This document shows positions 11,851-19,156 of a DNA stretch of 19,156 nucleotides, piece after piece (within the stretch, counting starts at the first letter, position 1; each line of letters opens with the position of its first letter). The stretch is from JBIOWF01 sp044868295 (lineage in GTDB: Bacteria; Actinomycetota; Actinomycetes; Streptosporangiales; Streptosporangiaceae), in NCBI GenBank assembly GCA_044868295.1, contig JBIOWF010000356.1, positions 1 through 19,156 on the forward strand, read 5' to 3'. The notes under the pieces were generated by a model. That model saw nothing but the letters and a program-made list of their open reading frames with translations, did no database searches and was not told where the DNA came from. Both the position numbers and the translations under genes were made by a program.

Positions 11851-12897
11851 ATGTCGGTGATCGGTATGGAGCGGGCGGTGAACGCGTTGACCGGCCCTGC
11901 CGTCGAAGGGTTCGCCCATCCCGCGCTGTTCTACCATGGCCCCCGGGAGTATCTGGCCGGGACGGTGCCCTTCGTCCAGATGGGCTTGTCGTCGAACGAG
12001 CCGGTGGCGGTAGCCGTACCGGGGCGGAACCTGGAACTGTTGCGGTCCGAGCTGGGCGCGGCGGCGGAAGGGGTCCTGTTTCTGGACATGACCGAGGCCG
12101 GCCGCAATCCAGGGCGGATCATCCCCGGCGTGCTCAGCGCCTTCGCGGACGCCTATCCGGACGGCCGGGTGCGCATCATCGGCGAACCGATCTGGCCGTC
12201 CCGGTCCGCAACGGAGTATCCCGCGTGCGTCCAGCACGAGGCGTTGATCAACGTGGCGTTTTCCGGCCGTGCGGTCTCCATTTTGTGCCCCTATGACGCC
12301 GAGAGGCTGGAGCCGGGGGTGCTCGACGACGCCGCCGCGACCCATCCCGTCCTGGTGGACGCCTCCGGTCAGTGGGACAGCCGCGAGTACGCGCCCGAGC
12401 GCATGATCCAGGCCTGCAACCAGTCGTTGCCTGATCCGGTGGACGCGGCCAGGCTGGACTTCGATCAGGAGAATCTGGGCCGGGTCCGGCATTTCGCGGC
12501 GGAGCACGCGGCGGCGGCCGGGCTCATGGGCGACCGTCTCGACAATCTGCGACTCGTCGTCCACGAGCTGGCGACGAACAGCGTCGACTACGGAGGCGGC
12601 TCCGGAGTCCTGCGTATCTGGGCCGAATTCGATCAGGTGGTATTCGACGTCACGGACCGCGGCCACATCACCGACTCGCTCGCCGGCCGCCGGCCGGTCG
12701 ACGCGCGTCAGGTGGGCTCACGCGGTCTGCTCATCACCAACTACCTCAGCGACCTGGTCCGCGTGCACACGCGTGAGGGCGCCACAACGATCCGGATCTA
12801 TCTCGACGTGCGGTCGAACCACACGTCGGCGTCGCCGAGGGGGCACTCACGCTCAGCGATCGAGGGTAGCGTCGGACGAGAAGGACAATCAGGGTGA
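11851..12897 (+). CDS. MEDS-domain plus HATPase (anti-sigma/RsbW-like) sensor protein
   Basis: This 348-residue protein has two domains. The MEDS (DcmR-sensory) domain spans about 20-180: HPALFYHGPREYLAGTVPFV, then EPVAVAVPGRNLELLRSEL. A GHKL-type HATPase domain spans about 210-320: LDNLRLVVHELATNSVDYGG is the N box, and VTDRG plus GSRGLLITNYLSDLV form the G boxes. No HisKA dimerisation or phospho-acceptor histidine is seen, so it resembles anti-sigma kinases that phosphorylate a STAS partner on serine. Input through MEDS suggests sensing of small carbon or redox ligands (inferred). The start is uncertain: ATG 11851 sits too close to GGGGGCGG, and GTG 11857 or ATG 11866 are alternatives. The PP2C and STAS genes follow, completing a partner-switching set. 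Confidence 0.85.
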   Translation: MSVIGMERAVNALTGPAVEGFAHPALFYHGPREYLAGTVPFVQMGLSSNEPVAVAVPGRNLELLRSELGAAAEGVLFLDMTEAGRNPGRIIPGVLSAFADAYPDGRVRIIGEPIWPSRSATEYPACVQHEALINVAFSGRAVSILCPYDAERLEPGVLDDAAATHPVLVDASGQWDSREYAPERMIQACNQSLPDPVDAARLDFDQENLGRVRHFAAEHAAAAGLMGDRLDNLRLVVHELATNSVDYGGGSGVLRIWAEFDQVVFDVTDRGHITDSLAGRRPVDARQVGSRGLLITNYLSDLVRVHTREGATTIRIYLDVRSNHTSASPRGHSRSAIEGSVGREGQSG

Positions 12898-12950
12898 TCG
12901 ACCGCAAGCGCACACGAGACCACCCCGCCTGGTGGGGGAGGTGACGGCCC

Positions 12951-14648
12951 ATGGCCGCAGGAGACAAGCCCCTCCTGAAAGCGGATTCGAAGACCCCGTC
13001 TTCGGCCGGCTCGACCGCGCGGTTCCAGCGGGAGGCCGAGGCGGAAGACGTGCAGAGGATGCTGGACGTCGTCCCCGGCCAGGTGGTCTGGGCCGTACCG
13101 CTGCGTGACGAGTCCGACGAGATCACCGATTTCGAGGTGCGCGCGGCCAGCCCCCACGCGGAGGACGTCCAAGGCCGGTCGGGCAAGGAGCTGATCGGCG
13201 TCCGCATGCGCCCGTCGTACCCGTCGCTGGTCGACGGGCCGGTATGGGAAAGCTACCTGCGCATCATGGAGACCGGAGACGTCGAGGAGGCCGTCCGATA
13301 CGAGCACGTGGAGGCCGCCGAAGGCGTCCCGCACTGCTCGACCTTCACCGTCCGCGCCGCCCGCCACCGGGACGGGCTGATCACCTCCTGGATCCGCCAC
13401 GACACCGAGGAGCGGCTGGAGACCCGTCAAGCCCACATGGAGCGCCTGGGCAACCTCGGCTGGGCCCGCTGGAACCTCGTCACCGGCGAGGCCGAGTGGT
13501 CACCGCAGATGTTCCTGATCCATGGCCGCGACCCGGCCGAAGGGCCGCTCGACCTGCACGAATATCGCGACCTCGTGTACCGCGACGACCTGCGAACCTT
13601 CGACGGGGCCGTGGCCGGCCTGGCGGACAGCGGGGAACCGTACGAGTTCACGTTCCGCGTACTGGTCGGCGGCGCGATCCGGCACCTTCGCGCGACGGCC
13701 GAGGTGACCCGGGACGCCGCGGGCAGGGCCATCGAGATCCACGGCGTCCTGCAGGACGTCACTCACTGGAAAGAGACAACCCACGAGCTAGCGTCCGTCG
13801 GCCGGCGGCTGGCGGAAGAATCGCAGCTGACCTCCTACCTCCAGCACATCATCATGCCCGTTCGGGAGGAGCCGTTCGCCCTACCGGGCCTGCGGGTCGC
13901 CGCCCGATACGATCCCGCGGAGGCCGCGCCTCTCGGCGGTGACTGGTACCAGGCCATCGGCCTGGACAACGCCGAGGTGCTTCTCGGCGTCGGCGATGTC
14001 GCGGGCCACGGAGTCGCCGCCGCCTCGGCCATGGTCAAGCTCCGGCACGCGATCACCGGGCTGGCCTTCGCCGACCACGATCCGGCGCAGACCCTCACCT
14101 CCCTCAACCGGCTGCTGCGCGGGCTGCGGCCCGACGTTCTGGCCACCGCGATCGTCGCCCGCTACCGCCCGGCCGATCGCACCCTGCGCTGGACCCACGC
14201 CGGGCACCCGCCGATGCTTCTCGTACGGCAGGGCAGCGTGGAGCGCCTGCTGCATCCCGGAGTGCTGCTCGGCGTCTTCGACGACGTCGCCTACACCTCC
14301 GCGTCGATGCGGCTCGAGCCGGGCGATCTGCTGGTGATGTTCACGGACGGGCTCGTCGAACAGCCTGGCCGCGATCTCTTCGACGGCCTCGACCGGATCA
14401 GTGAGGCCATCGTCGACGTTTTGAAGACGGCGCCGGCTGACCCGTTGTCGGCGGTCATGGAGGTGCTGGTCCCGAGCAACACCAGTGACGACACCTGCAT
14501 CCTGGTCGCCAGCGTGATGCCGAACGGCCAGACAGCGACATCGAGCGGCCAGGATGCGATATCGAACGGGCGGCCGACAACATCGAGCGACCGGGACGCG
14601 ACGTCGAGCGGCCAGGATGCGGCGTCGAGCGGGCGGGACACAGTCTGA
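12951..14648 (+). CDS. PAS-domain PP2C/SpoIIE-type serine phosphatase
   Basis: This 565-residue RsbU/SpoIIE-type phosphatase would dephosphorylate a STAS anti-anti-sigma factor. Residues ~30-155 form a degenerate PAS-like sensor. Residues ~165-275 form a PAS_3-like domain (NLGWARWNLVTGEAEWSPQM to IHGVLQDVTHW). The PP2C domain at ~300-525 retains the metal aspartates in GGDWYQAI, GDVAGHG, FTDGLVE and SDDTCILV. The last ~41 residues are a Ser/Thr-rich heptad repeat. Start: ATG 12951 with a very strong ribosome site (GGGGGAGGTGAC). The TGA overlaps the ATG of the STAS gene by one base. With the MEDS-HATPase gene 53 bp upstream, kinase, phosphatase and target form one operon. Confidence 0.92.
   Translation: MAAGDKPLLKADSKTPSSAGSTARFQREAEAEDVQRMLDVVPGQVVWAVPLRDESDEITDFEVRAASPHAEDVQGRSGKELIGVRMRPSYPSLVDGPVWESYLRIMETGDVEEAVRYEHVEAAEGVPHCSTFTVRAARHRDGLITSWIRHDTEERLETRQAHMERLGNLGWARWNLVTGEAEWSPQMFLIHGRDPAEGPLDLHEYRDLVYRDDLRTFDGAVAGLADSGEPYEFTFRVLVGGAIRHLRATAEVTRDAAGRAIEIHGVLQDVTHWKETTHELASVGRRLAEESQLTSYLQHIIMPVREEPFALPGLRVAARYDPAEAAPLGGDWYQAIGLDNAEVLLGVGDVAGHGVAAASAMVKLRHAITGLAFADHDPAQTLTSLNRLLRGLRPDVLATAIVARYRPADRTLRWTHAGHPPMLLVRQGSVERLLHPGVLLGVFDDVAYTSASMRLEPGDLLVMFTDGLVEQPGRDLFDGLDRISEAIVDVLKTAPADPLSAVMEVLVPSNTSDDTCILVASVMPNGQTATSSGQDAISNGRPTTSSDRDATSSGQDAASSGRDTV
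14523..14645. repeat. 21-bp coding repeat (six heptads) at the phosphatase C-terminus
   Basis: Six successive 7-residue units follow the PP2C domain: NGQTATS, SGQDAIS, NGRPTTS, SDRDATS, SGQDAAS and SGRDTV before the stop. At DNA level each unit is 21 bp, with a core like ATCGAGCGGCCAGGATGCG. The tail is hydrophilic, low in complexity and probably disordered. Confidence 0.85.
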
Positions 14649-15022
14649 TGTCCGGATTCCAGATCTCGACGCCCAGGGCCGAGTTCGCGGCCGAGGCCAA
14701 GCCGGGTGCCGGAGTTCTGACCATCCGCGGGGCTCTCGACTACACGACCTATCGTGCCGCGACGGAGTTCTTCGACAGGGCCTTCACCCACTTCGGCCCC
14801 TGCCTCGTCGTCGACCTGCTGGACCTGGACTTCCTCGACTCCCGCGCGGCCGGCCTGCTCGTGGCCTGCTGGAAGCGCGCCGCCGGTTACGGCGGATGGC
14901 TGTCGGTGGTGGCGCTGGAACAGGGCACGACTCGGATCCTCTGGATCACCGGCTTGGCATCCCATATCAGCATATTTCCCACGGTCGAGGACGCCCTGGC
15001 AGCCAAGACCGCCGAGCTCTAG
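14648..15022 (+). CDS. STAS-domain anti-sigma factor antagonist (RsbV/SpoIIAA-like)
   Basis: This 124-residue single STAS domain contains LTIRGALDYTTYRAATEFFD, the strand LVVDLLDLDFLDSRAAGLLV, and a final helix. The serine in LDSRAAG (S65) matches the phosphorylated serine of SpoIIAA/RsbV. In the family model an HATPase kinase phosphorylates this serine, the PP2C phosphatase reverses it, and the unphosphorylated STAS protein sequesters the anti-sigma factor. Both enzymes are encoded immediately upstream. Start: ATG 14648, overlapping the phosphatase stop (TGATG). No sigma factor gene is found in the cassette, so the regulated sigma factor must lie elsewhere or the output is another protein. 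Confidence 0.9.
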   Translation: MSGFQISTPRAEFAAEAKPGAGVLTIRGALDYTTYRAATEFFDRAFTHFGPCLVVDLLDLDFLDSRAAGLLVACWKRAAGYGGWLSVVALEQGTTRILWITGLASHISIFPTVEDALAAKTAEL

Positions 15023-15133
15023 GGCAGGGGGAGGTCGGCATCCCGGGAGCGTGAGAGGACACGCGTCCCGACTCGAAGGGCAGAGCAGGCCCGGCGAAAT
15101 CTTCTGACCCGCTCGCGGGCCGGTGACGACGAC

Positions 15134-15170
15134 GGGCCGGAGGTCCCATGAGTGAGGGACGTTGGGCCCT
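15134..15170 (+). promoter_or_regulatory. Tandem DosR/DevR-like boxes upstream of usp
   Basis: Two imperfect dyads resemble the DosR consensus GGGACTWWAGTCCC. The proximal one (15156-15169) is GGGACGTTGGGCCC, with 11 of 14 positions matching. The distal one (15134-15147) is GGGCCGGAGGTCCC, with 10 of 14 matching. Their centres are 22 bp apart, two helical turns. They lie 54-90 bp before the usp start. USP and CBS genes are typical DosR targets in mycobacteria (known), which supports the reading. Confidence 0.5.
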
Positions 15171-15185
15171 GCGGCCACTGGGTAG
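15161..15185 (+). promoter_or_regulatory. Candidate usp promoter (sigma-B/F-like near match)
   Basis: GTTG (15161-15164), 15 nt, GGGTAG (15180-15185). The downstream half matches the sigma-B-type -10, while the upstream half has one mismatch. It overlaps the proximal DosR-like box. The leader to ATG 15224 would be about 30 nt. Confidence 0.3.
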
Positions 15186-15223
15186 CGACATAGTCCTATG
15201 GGGTGAGAGACGAGGAGACCGCC

Positions 15224-16105
15224 ATGGGCAGATGGGTAGTGGCCGGGACGGACGGGTCACCCGCCGCCACGGCGGCCGTCGAGTGGGCCGCTCGCGACGC
15301 CGTACGGCACGGCAGCGGGCTGCGGATCGTCCACGTGCGCGAACAGTGGGCAGGCGAGGCCCCCTTCCACAGCTTGCCGAGTTACCACGACTCGCTGATC
15401 GAGCACTGCGAGGGGTTGCTCGAGCGTGCCGCCGACGCCGCGCGCGCAGCGGCTCCGGGCGTGGAGGTCACCACCTCGCTCCTTGAAGGAGATCTCATTC
15501 AGCGGCTCCTGCGGGAGTCCGAGTCGGCCGACCACGTCGTCATCGGCAGCCGGGGACTGGGCGGATTCAGCGGGCTGCTGCTGGGCTCGGTCGGCATGGG
15601 TGTCGCGGGGCACGCCGTCTGCCCCGTGGTGGTGGTGCGCGGTGACTCGGTGACCCGCCACGACAGGATCGTGGTGGGCGTCGACGGGTCAGAGTCGTCG
15701 CAGGCCGCGCTGGCCTACGCCTTCAGGGAGGCCGAGGCCCGCGGCGCCGAGGTGCACGCCGTCCAGGCGTGGCAGCCCGCGCCCACGTCGGCGCTCGTCC
15801 TCGGGTACGGGACCATGGTCGAGGAGATGCTCGACGTGCGGGCCGAGATCTCCAGGCGGTCGCTGGCGCCCTGGCGGGACCGCTGTCCAGGTGTGAAAGT
15901 GACAGAGTCGATCGTGTGCGGCCACTCGGTCGGCATCCTCTGCGAGGCTTCCGCCGTGGCTGATCTCGTCGTCGTCGGGTCTCGCGGCCACGGGCCGATC
16001 GTCTCCGCCGTCTTCGGTTCGGTCAGTCACGGCGTCCTGCACCACTCCCACTGCCCGGTCGCCGTCGTCCGTCCCCACCAGGAGCCCTACCAGGAGGGAT
16101 CATGA
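15224..16105 (+). CDS. Tandem-domain universal stress protein
   Basis: This 293-residue protein has two UspA domains (~1-145 and ~150-290). Each has the ATP-binding signature G-x2-G-x9-G-(S/T): GSRGLGGFSGLLLGSVG in the first and GSRGHGPIVSAVFGSVSHG in the second. Both start with a (V/I)V(A/V)G(T/V)DGS strand. Such double USPs bind ATP and act in hypoxic, stationary or persistent states, as in the mycobacterial DosR regulon. Start: ATG 15224 with GAGGAG six bases upstream. The end overlaps the CBS gene (ATGA), indicating coupled translation. Upstream are two DosR-like boxes and a GGGTAG element. Confidence 0.93.
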   Translation: MGRWVVAGTDGSPAATAAVEWAARDAVRHGSGLRIVHVREQWAGEAPFHSLPSYHDSLIEHCEGLLERAADAARAAAPGVEVTTSLLEGDLIQRLLRESESADHVVIGSRGLGGFSGLLLGSVGMGVAGHAVCPVVVVRGDSVTRHDRIVVGVDGSESSQAALAYAFREAEARGAEVHAVQAWQPAPTSALVLGYGTMVEEMLDVRAEISRRSLAPWRDRCPGVKVTESIVCGHSVGILCEASAVADLVVVGSRGHGPIVSAVFGSVSHGVLHHSHCPVAVVRPHQEPYQEGS

Positions 16106-16587
16106 GCTTCGAGACCCTCACCGCGTCGGACGTGATGACTCGGGTGCTCGTCACGGTGAAGCCGGACGAGTCACCCCTGATGGCCTGGGAGTTGATGCGC
16201 CGTGGCGGAGTGCATCACCTGCCGGTGGTGGACGCCTCATCCCGGGTGCTGGGCGTGCTCGCACGGGAGGACGTCTCCGCCCACTGGTCCGGGGGCCCGG
16301 CCGAACAGTCCAGCGTCGAGGTCCGGCAGTTGCTGGGCGGGCGCAGGTGCCCGCACGTGTCGCCGGACCGGCCGCTCGCGGTCGTCGCCGCCACGATGGT
16401 CGACTCCTGCGTCGATGTGGTGCCCGTCATCGGCTCGCTGGGCACCCTCGAAGGGCTGGTCACCGCCACCGACGTGCTCAGAGCGGTCGCCGGGCGGGTG
16501 AGAGCCGGCACCGGCGCCACAGACGTTACGGCCGGACTCTTCCGGCTGGAGCCGCTGCTGCCGCCGAAGCCTCCCGAGAACGCGTGA
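16102..16587 (+). CDS. Tandem CBS-domain protein (Hrp1-like)
   Basis: This 161-residue protein consists of a CBS pair. CBS1 is ASDVMTRVLVTVKPDESPLM ... GGVHHLPVVD ... VLGVLAREDV (about 8-60). CBS2 is CPHVSPDRPLAVVAATMVDS ... VDVVPVIGSLGTLEGLVTATDVLRA (about 83-135). CBS pairs bind adenosine nucleotides and sense energy state. A short Gly/Thr-rich tail follows. The ATG overlaps the usp TGA (ATGA). The USP-CBS pairing resembles the mycobacterial hypoxic response genes, one of which is Hrp1. No enzyme domain is attached. Confidence 0.9.
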   Translation: MSFETLTASDVMTRVLVTVKPDESPLMAWELMRRGGVHHLPVVDASSRVLGVLAREDVSAHWSGGPAEQSSVEVRQLLGGRRCPHVSPDRPLAVVAATMVDSCVDVVPVIGSLGTLEGLVTATDVLRAVAGRVRAGTGATDVTAGLFRLEPLLPPKPPENA

Positions 16588-16772
16588 CCGCGCGGTGCCG
16601 CTGCTGCCGCCGTAACCTCCCCGGGCCAAAGCACGCCGTGATCCAGCGCGTTCGGGGCGGTGTCACCCCACGATAATGACGCTTTCTTGACTGCGCGATC
16701 ATGTAGGTTTCCCCCCCTCGCGTCAGTAGTGTGCTGTCGTCTTCAGGCGCATTTGGCGTGGAGGTGAAGACG

Positions 16773-18686
16773 TTGGCCAAGGCGGCCCAGCCTGCTGGAG
16801 CGGGAGACAGGGCGCTGCGCACGTGGCTGCTCGAAGGCTTGCAGACGGACCGCAAGCAGATCGAGCACGGCCCGCATCGGAAGCATGCCTGGTGGCGGGT
16901 CATGTGCCTCACGGGTGTCGACTACTTCTCCACGCTGGGCTATCAGCCGAGCATCGCGGCACTCGCGGCGGGCCTGCTGTCTCCGGTGGCGACCCTGTTC
17001 CTCGTCCTGCTGACCCTGTTCGGCGCGCTGCCCGTCTATCGGCGGGTGGCCGCGGAGAGCCCGGACGGGCAGGGCTCGATCCACATGCTGGAACGGCTGG
17101 CGCCGCAGTGGTGGGGAAAGCTGTTGGTGCTCGTCCTGCTCGGGTTCGCCGCCACGGACTTCGTGATCACGATGACGCTGTCGGCCGCCGACGCGACCGC
17201 CCACATCCTGGAGAACCCCTTCGTTCCCGATTTCCTCGGCGGTCAGCGCCTCGGCGTCACGCTGCTGCTGCTGGGACTGCTCGGCGGCGTGTTCCTGATG
17301 GGTTTCAGCGAGGCGATCGGCGTGGCCGTACTGCTCGTCGGGGTTTATCTCACGCTCAACGCGGTCGTCACGGTGACCGCGGTGCAGCACGTGCTGGAGA
17401 ACCCGTCCGTGGCCCTGGACTGGAAGCGGGCGCTGACCACCACATACAGCAGCCCGCTCGCGATGATCGCCGTCGCCCTGGTGGTGATGCCGAAGCTCGC
17501 GCTCGGCCTTTCCGGGTTCGAGACCGGCGTGGCGGTGATGCCGCTGGTGAAGGGGGACAAGGAGGAGCGGATCAGGGGGGCCAAGCGGCTGCTGACCACC
17601 GCGGCGCTGATCATGAGCGTCTTCCTGATCTTCACGAGTTTCCTCACCACCGTGCTCATCCCGCACAACGAGTTCGAGGAGGGCGGCAAGGCCAGCGGCC
17701 GGGCGCTGGCCTACCTGGCCCATGGCTTCCTCGGCAACTGGTTCGGCACCCTCTACGACATCAGCACGATCGCCATCCTGTGGTTCGCGGGGGCCTCGGC
17801 GATGGCCGGTCTGATCAATCTCGTGCCGCGTTATCTTCCCCGGTACGGCATGGCACCCGACTGGACGCGGGCGGTCCGCCCGCTGGTGCTGGTCTTCACG
17901 GTGATCGCGTTCACCATCACGGTGATCTTCGACGCCGACGTCGAAGCCCAGGGCGGCGCCTACGCCACCGGCGTGCTGGTCCTGATCCTTTCCGCCTCCG
18001 TCGCGGTGACGCTGTCCGCGCATCGGCGAGCCCGGCGTGGGGCGACGGTCACGTTCGGGGCGATCTCACTGGTGTTCGCCTACACGCTGGTCGACAACGT
18101 GCGGGAGCGCCCGGACGGCGTGAAGATCGCCTCCTTTTTCATCGTGGCCATCATCGTGACCTCCCTCATCTCGCGGACGACGCGCTCCACCGAACTGCGG
18201 ATCACCAATGTCCATCTCGACCCGCTTGCGGAGCAGTTCGTCAACGAGGCGAGCAGCGAGATCCACCTGATCGCCAACGAGCCGCACCAGCGTGACCAGG
18301 CCGAGTACAACCAGAAATGCCGCGAGGTGTGGCTCAATCACCGGCTGCGCAGCGACGAACCCCTCATGTTCGCGGAGGGGACCGTCTCCGACGCTTCGGA
18401 ATTCGAGTTCGAGCTGCACGTCCGCGGCGAGGAGAGGTACGGCCACAAGATTCTCCGGTTCGACACTCCCACGGTGCCCAACGCCCTGGCGGCGCTCCTG
18501 CTCCATCTGCGTGACCGCGCCGGCCAGGTGCCGCACATCTACTTCCATTGGACCGAGGGGAATCCGGTGACGGCGATGCTCCGCTACCTGCTGTTCGGCG
18601 GCGGCGACGTGCCCCCGCTCACCCGCGAGGTGCTCCGCCAGGCCGAGCCGGACCTCGCCCGGCGACCCCACGTCCACGTCGGATAG
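16773..18686 (+). CDS. APC-superfamily permease with C-terminal cytosolic domain
   Basis: This 637-residue membrane transporter has about 12 hydrophobic segments between residues ~35 and ~480. Examples are ATLFLVLLTLFGALPVY, LLVLVLLGFAATDFVITMTL, LGVTLLLLGLLGGVFLMGF and VLVLILSASVAVTL. A ~150-residue soluble C-terminal domain follows (from STELRITNVHLDPLAEQFVN). The GVDYFSTLGYQPSIAALAAG first helix and FGALPVYRRVA loop are typical of actinobacterial APC-type permeases annotated as amino acid transporters. Potassium uptake, as in the APC member KimA, is possible but not shown; I see no c-di-AMP riboswitch. I chose TTG 16773 because GGAGG lies eight bases upstream; upstream GTG codons lack a spaced site. 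The 185-bp leader region has a TTGACT (16687) and a GATAAT (16672) but no well-spaced promoter pair. Confidence 0.8.
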   Translation: MAKAAQPAGAGDRALRTWLLEGLQTDRKQIEHGPHRKHAWWRVMCLTGVDYFSTLGYQPSIAALAAGLLSPVATLFLVLLTLFGALPVYRRVAAESPDGQGSIHMLERLAPQWWGKLLVLVLLGFAATDFVITMTLSAADATAHILENPFVPDFLGGQRLGVTLLLLGLLGGVFLMGFSEAIGVAVLLVGVYLTLNAVVTVTAVQHVLENPSVALDWKRALTTTYSSPLAMIAVALVVMPKLALGLSGFETGVAVMPLVKGDKEERIRGAKRLLTTAALIMSVFLIFTSFLTTVLIPHNEFEEGGKASGRALAYLAHGFLGNWFGTLYDISTIAILWFAGASAMAGLINLVPRYLPRYGMAPDWTRAVRPLVLVFTVIAFTITVIFDADVEAQGGAYATGVLVLILSASVAVTLSAHRRARRGATVTFGAISLVFAYTLVDNVRERPDGVKIASFFIVAIIVTSLISRTTRSTELRITNVHLDPLAEQFVNEASSEIHLIANEPHQRDQAEYNQKCREVWLNHRLRSDEPLMFAEGTVSDASEFEFELHVRGEERYGHKILRFDTPTVPNALAALLLHLRDRAGQVPHIYFHWTEGNPVTAMLRYLLFGGGDVPPLTREVLRQAEPDLARRPHVHVG

Positions 18687-18729
18687 AGACTATCCAGGGC
18701 CTCGCGACCCTTTCTCAGCCGACCTTAAT

Positions 18730-18747
18730 GACCGGCTAAGGCCGGTC
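18730..18747 (+). terminator. Short hairpin after the permease gene
   Basis: GACCGGC-TAAG-GCCGGTC is a perfect 7-bp stem with a 4-nt loop, 44 bp after the permease stop and just before the GT2 start. There is no U tract. It could end the permease transcript or act on the next gene. Confidence 0.4.
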
Positions 18748-18773
18748 CCATGCCATCGGCCGAACGTTGGGGC

Positions 18774-19156
18774 ATGAGCATCGCGACGGTTACCCCGCCT
18801 CCGGCTGAGGCGTTCGCAAAGACCCGCCTCGTGGAGGTCGTGGTCCCTGTCTACAACGAGCAGCGCGTGCTGGCCGAGAGCATCCGGCGGCTGCACTCCT
18901 ACCTTTCCGACAACTTCCCGTACGGCTTCCGCATCACGATCGCGGACAACGCCAGCATCGACCAGACCTGGATGATCGCCCTCAGCCTCGCACGGAAGCT
19001 GCCCGAGGTGCGTGCCGTTCATCTCGATCAGAAGGGCCGGGGGCGGGCGCTTCGGCGGGTGTGGGAGGCCAGCGACGCGGATGTCGTCAGTTACATGGAC
19101 GTCGATCTGTCGACCGATCTGGACGCGTTCCTGCCGTTGGTGGCGCCGCTGCTGAG
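18774..19156 (+). CDS. Glycosyltransferase family 2, N-terminal part (cut by window edge)
   Basis: The frame is open from ATG 18774 to the right edge, giving ~127 residues of a GT-A family 2 enzyme. It shows VEVVVPVYNEQRVLAESIRR, the ITIADNASIDQTW nucleotide-binding stretch, DQKGRGRALRRVW and the metal-binding MDVDLSTDLDAF (DxD). This set is typical of dolichol-phosphate-mannose-synthase-like enzymes that charge a polyprenyl-phosphate carrier, often fused to a GtrA-type membrane domain in actinomycetes. The fused part would lie outside the window. An in-frame ATG at 18750 is an alternative start. No strong ribosome site is seen for either; GTTGGGGC precedes 18774. Confidence 0.85.
   Translation, partial: MSIATVTPPPAEAFAKTRLVEVVVPVYNEQRVLAESIRRLHSYLSDNFPYGFRITIADNASIDQTWMIALSLARKLPEVRAVHLDQKGRGRALRRVWEASDADVVSYMDVDLSTDLDAFLPLVAPLL

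Noticed and set aside
12798..13436. Minus-strand ORF opposite the phosphatase gene
   Set aside because: It is a mirror-frame shadow of a GC-rich coding region. The PAS/PP2C protein on the plus strand is unambiguous.
16588..16772. c-di-AMP (ydaO) riboswitch before the permease
   Set aside because: The region lacks the conserved paired elements I would expect, and no expression-platform terminator was found.
16743..18023. 426-codon minus-strand ORF opposite the permease
   Set aside because: It is composed mostly of His, Arg, Gln, Gly and Asp, as expected from the reverse complement of hydrophobic codons. No motif was found.

Overview
The window is GC-rich DNA with dense, overlapping genes, frequent GTG and TTG starts, and protein families typical of Actinomycetota: a MEDS-HATPase anti-sigma-type protein, a SpoIIE-type PP2C phosphatase, a STAS protein, tandem USP and CBS proteins, a GPGG small membrane protein, and relics of an F420/LLM-type oxidoreductase and a MocR regulator. 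A filamentous actinomycete, possibly of the Streptosporangiales, fits best. The genus is inferred from gene style only.

Layout. 1-518 is the 3' end of an FGGY sugar kinase. 559-2092 holds a decayed divergent pair: a MocR-type regulator and a PLP-dependent decarboxylase, which still share a palindromic operator. 2105-3391 carries dps (minus) and chaB (plus). 3438-5998 is a minus-strand glycosyltransferase operon: GT4 relic, intact GT4, SDR relic, GT9. 6293-7263 is a BON protein overlapping a metallophosphoesterase. 7293-7995 holds a 49-residue GPGG membrane protein and relics of an LLM oxidoreductase and a DUF1360 protein. 8051-9070 is a nucleotidyltransferase-fold protein convergent with a PRC-barrel protein, with a hairpin between them. 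tRNA-Lys(CUU) and its terminator lie at 9232-9354. 9485-11486 carries a NUDIX hydrolase, a small putative secreted protein and a PIG-L deacetylase. 11851-15022 is a partner-switching cassette (MEDS-HATPase, PAS-PP2C, STAS). 15224-18686 is USP-CBS followed by an APC permease. A GT2 glycosyltransferase runs off the right edge.

Two themes stand out. First, the left 8 kb contains six broken genes. Three of them (decarboxylase, SDR, LLM) keep both termini and have lost the middle. One, the SDR, is fused in frame and stays coupled to its operon neighbours. Second, stress control: motifs resembling actinobacterial sigma-B/F promoters (GTTT, 14-15 nt, GGG[T/C]A or GGGGA) precede the BON, GPGG, LLM-relic, nucleotidyltransferase and PRC-barrel genes. 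Near-matches precede the DUF1360 relic and usp. The same window encodes a partner-switching module of the kind that controls such sigma factors. Two DosR/DevR-like palindromes spaced 22 bp apart lie upstream of usp-CBS, suggesting hypoxia or redox control.

Tandem echoes of the last coding bases, with or without the stop codon, follow three genes (FGGY kinase, phosphoesterase, PIG-L).
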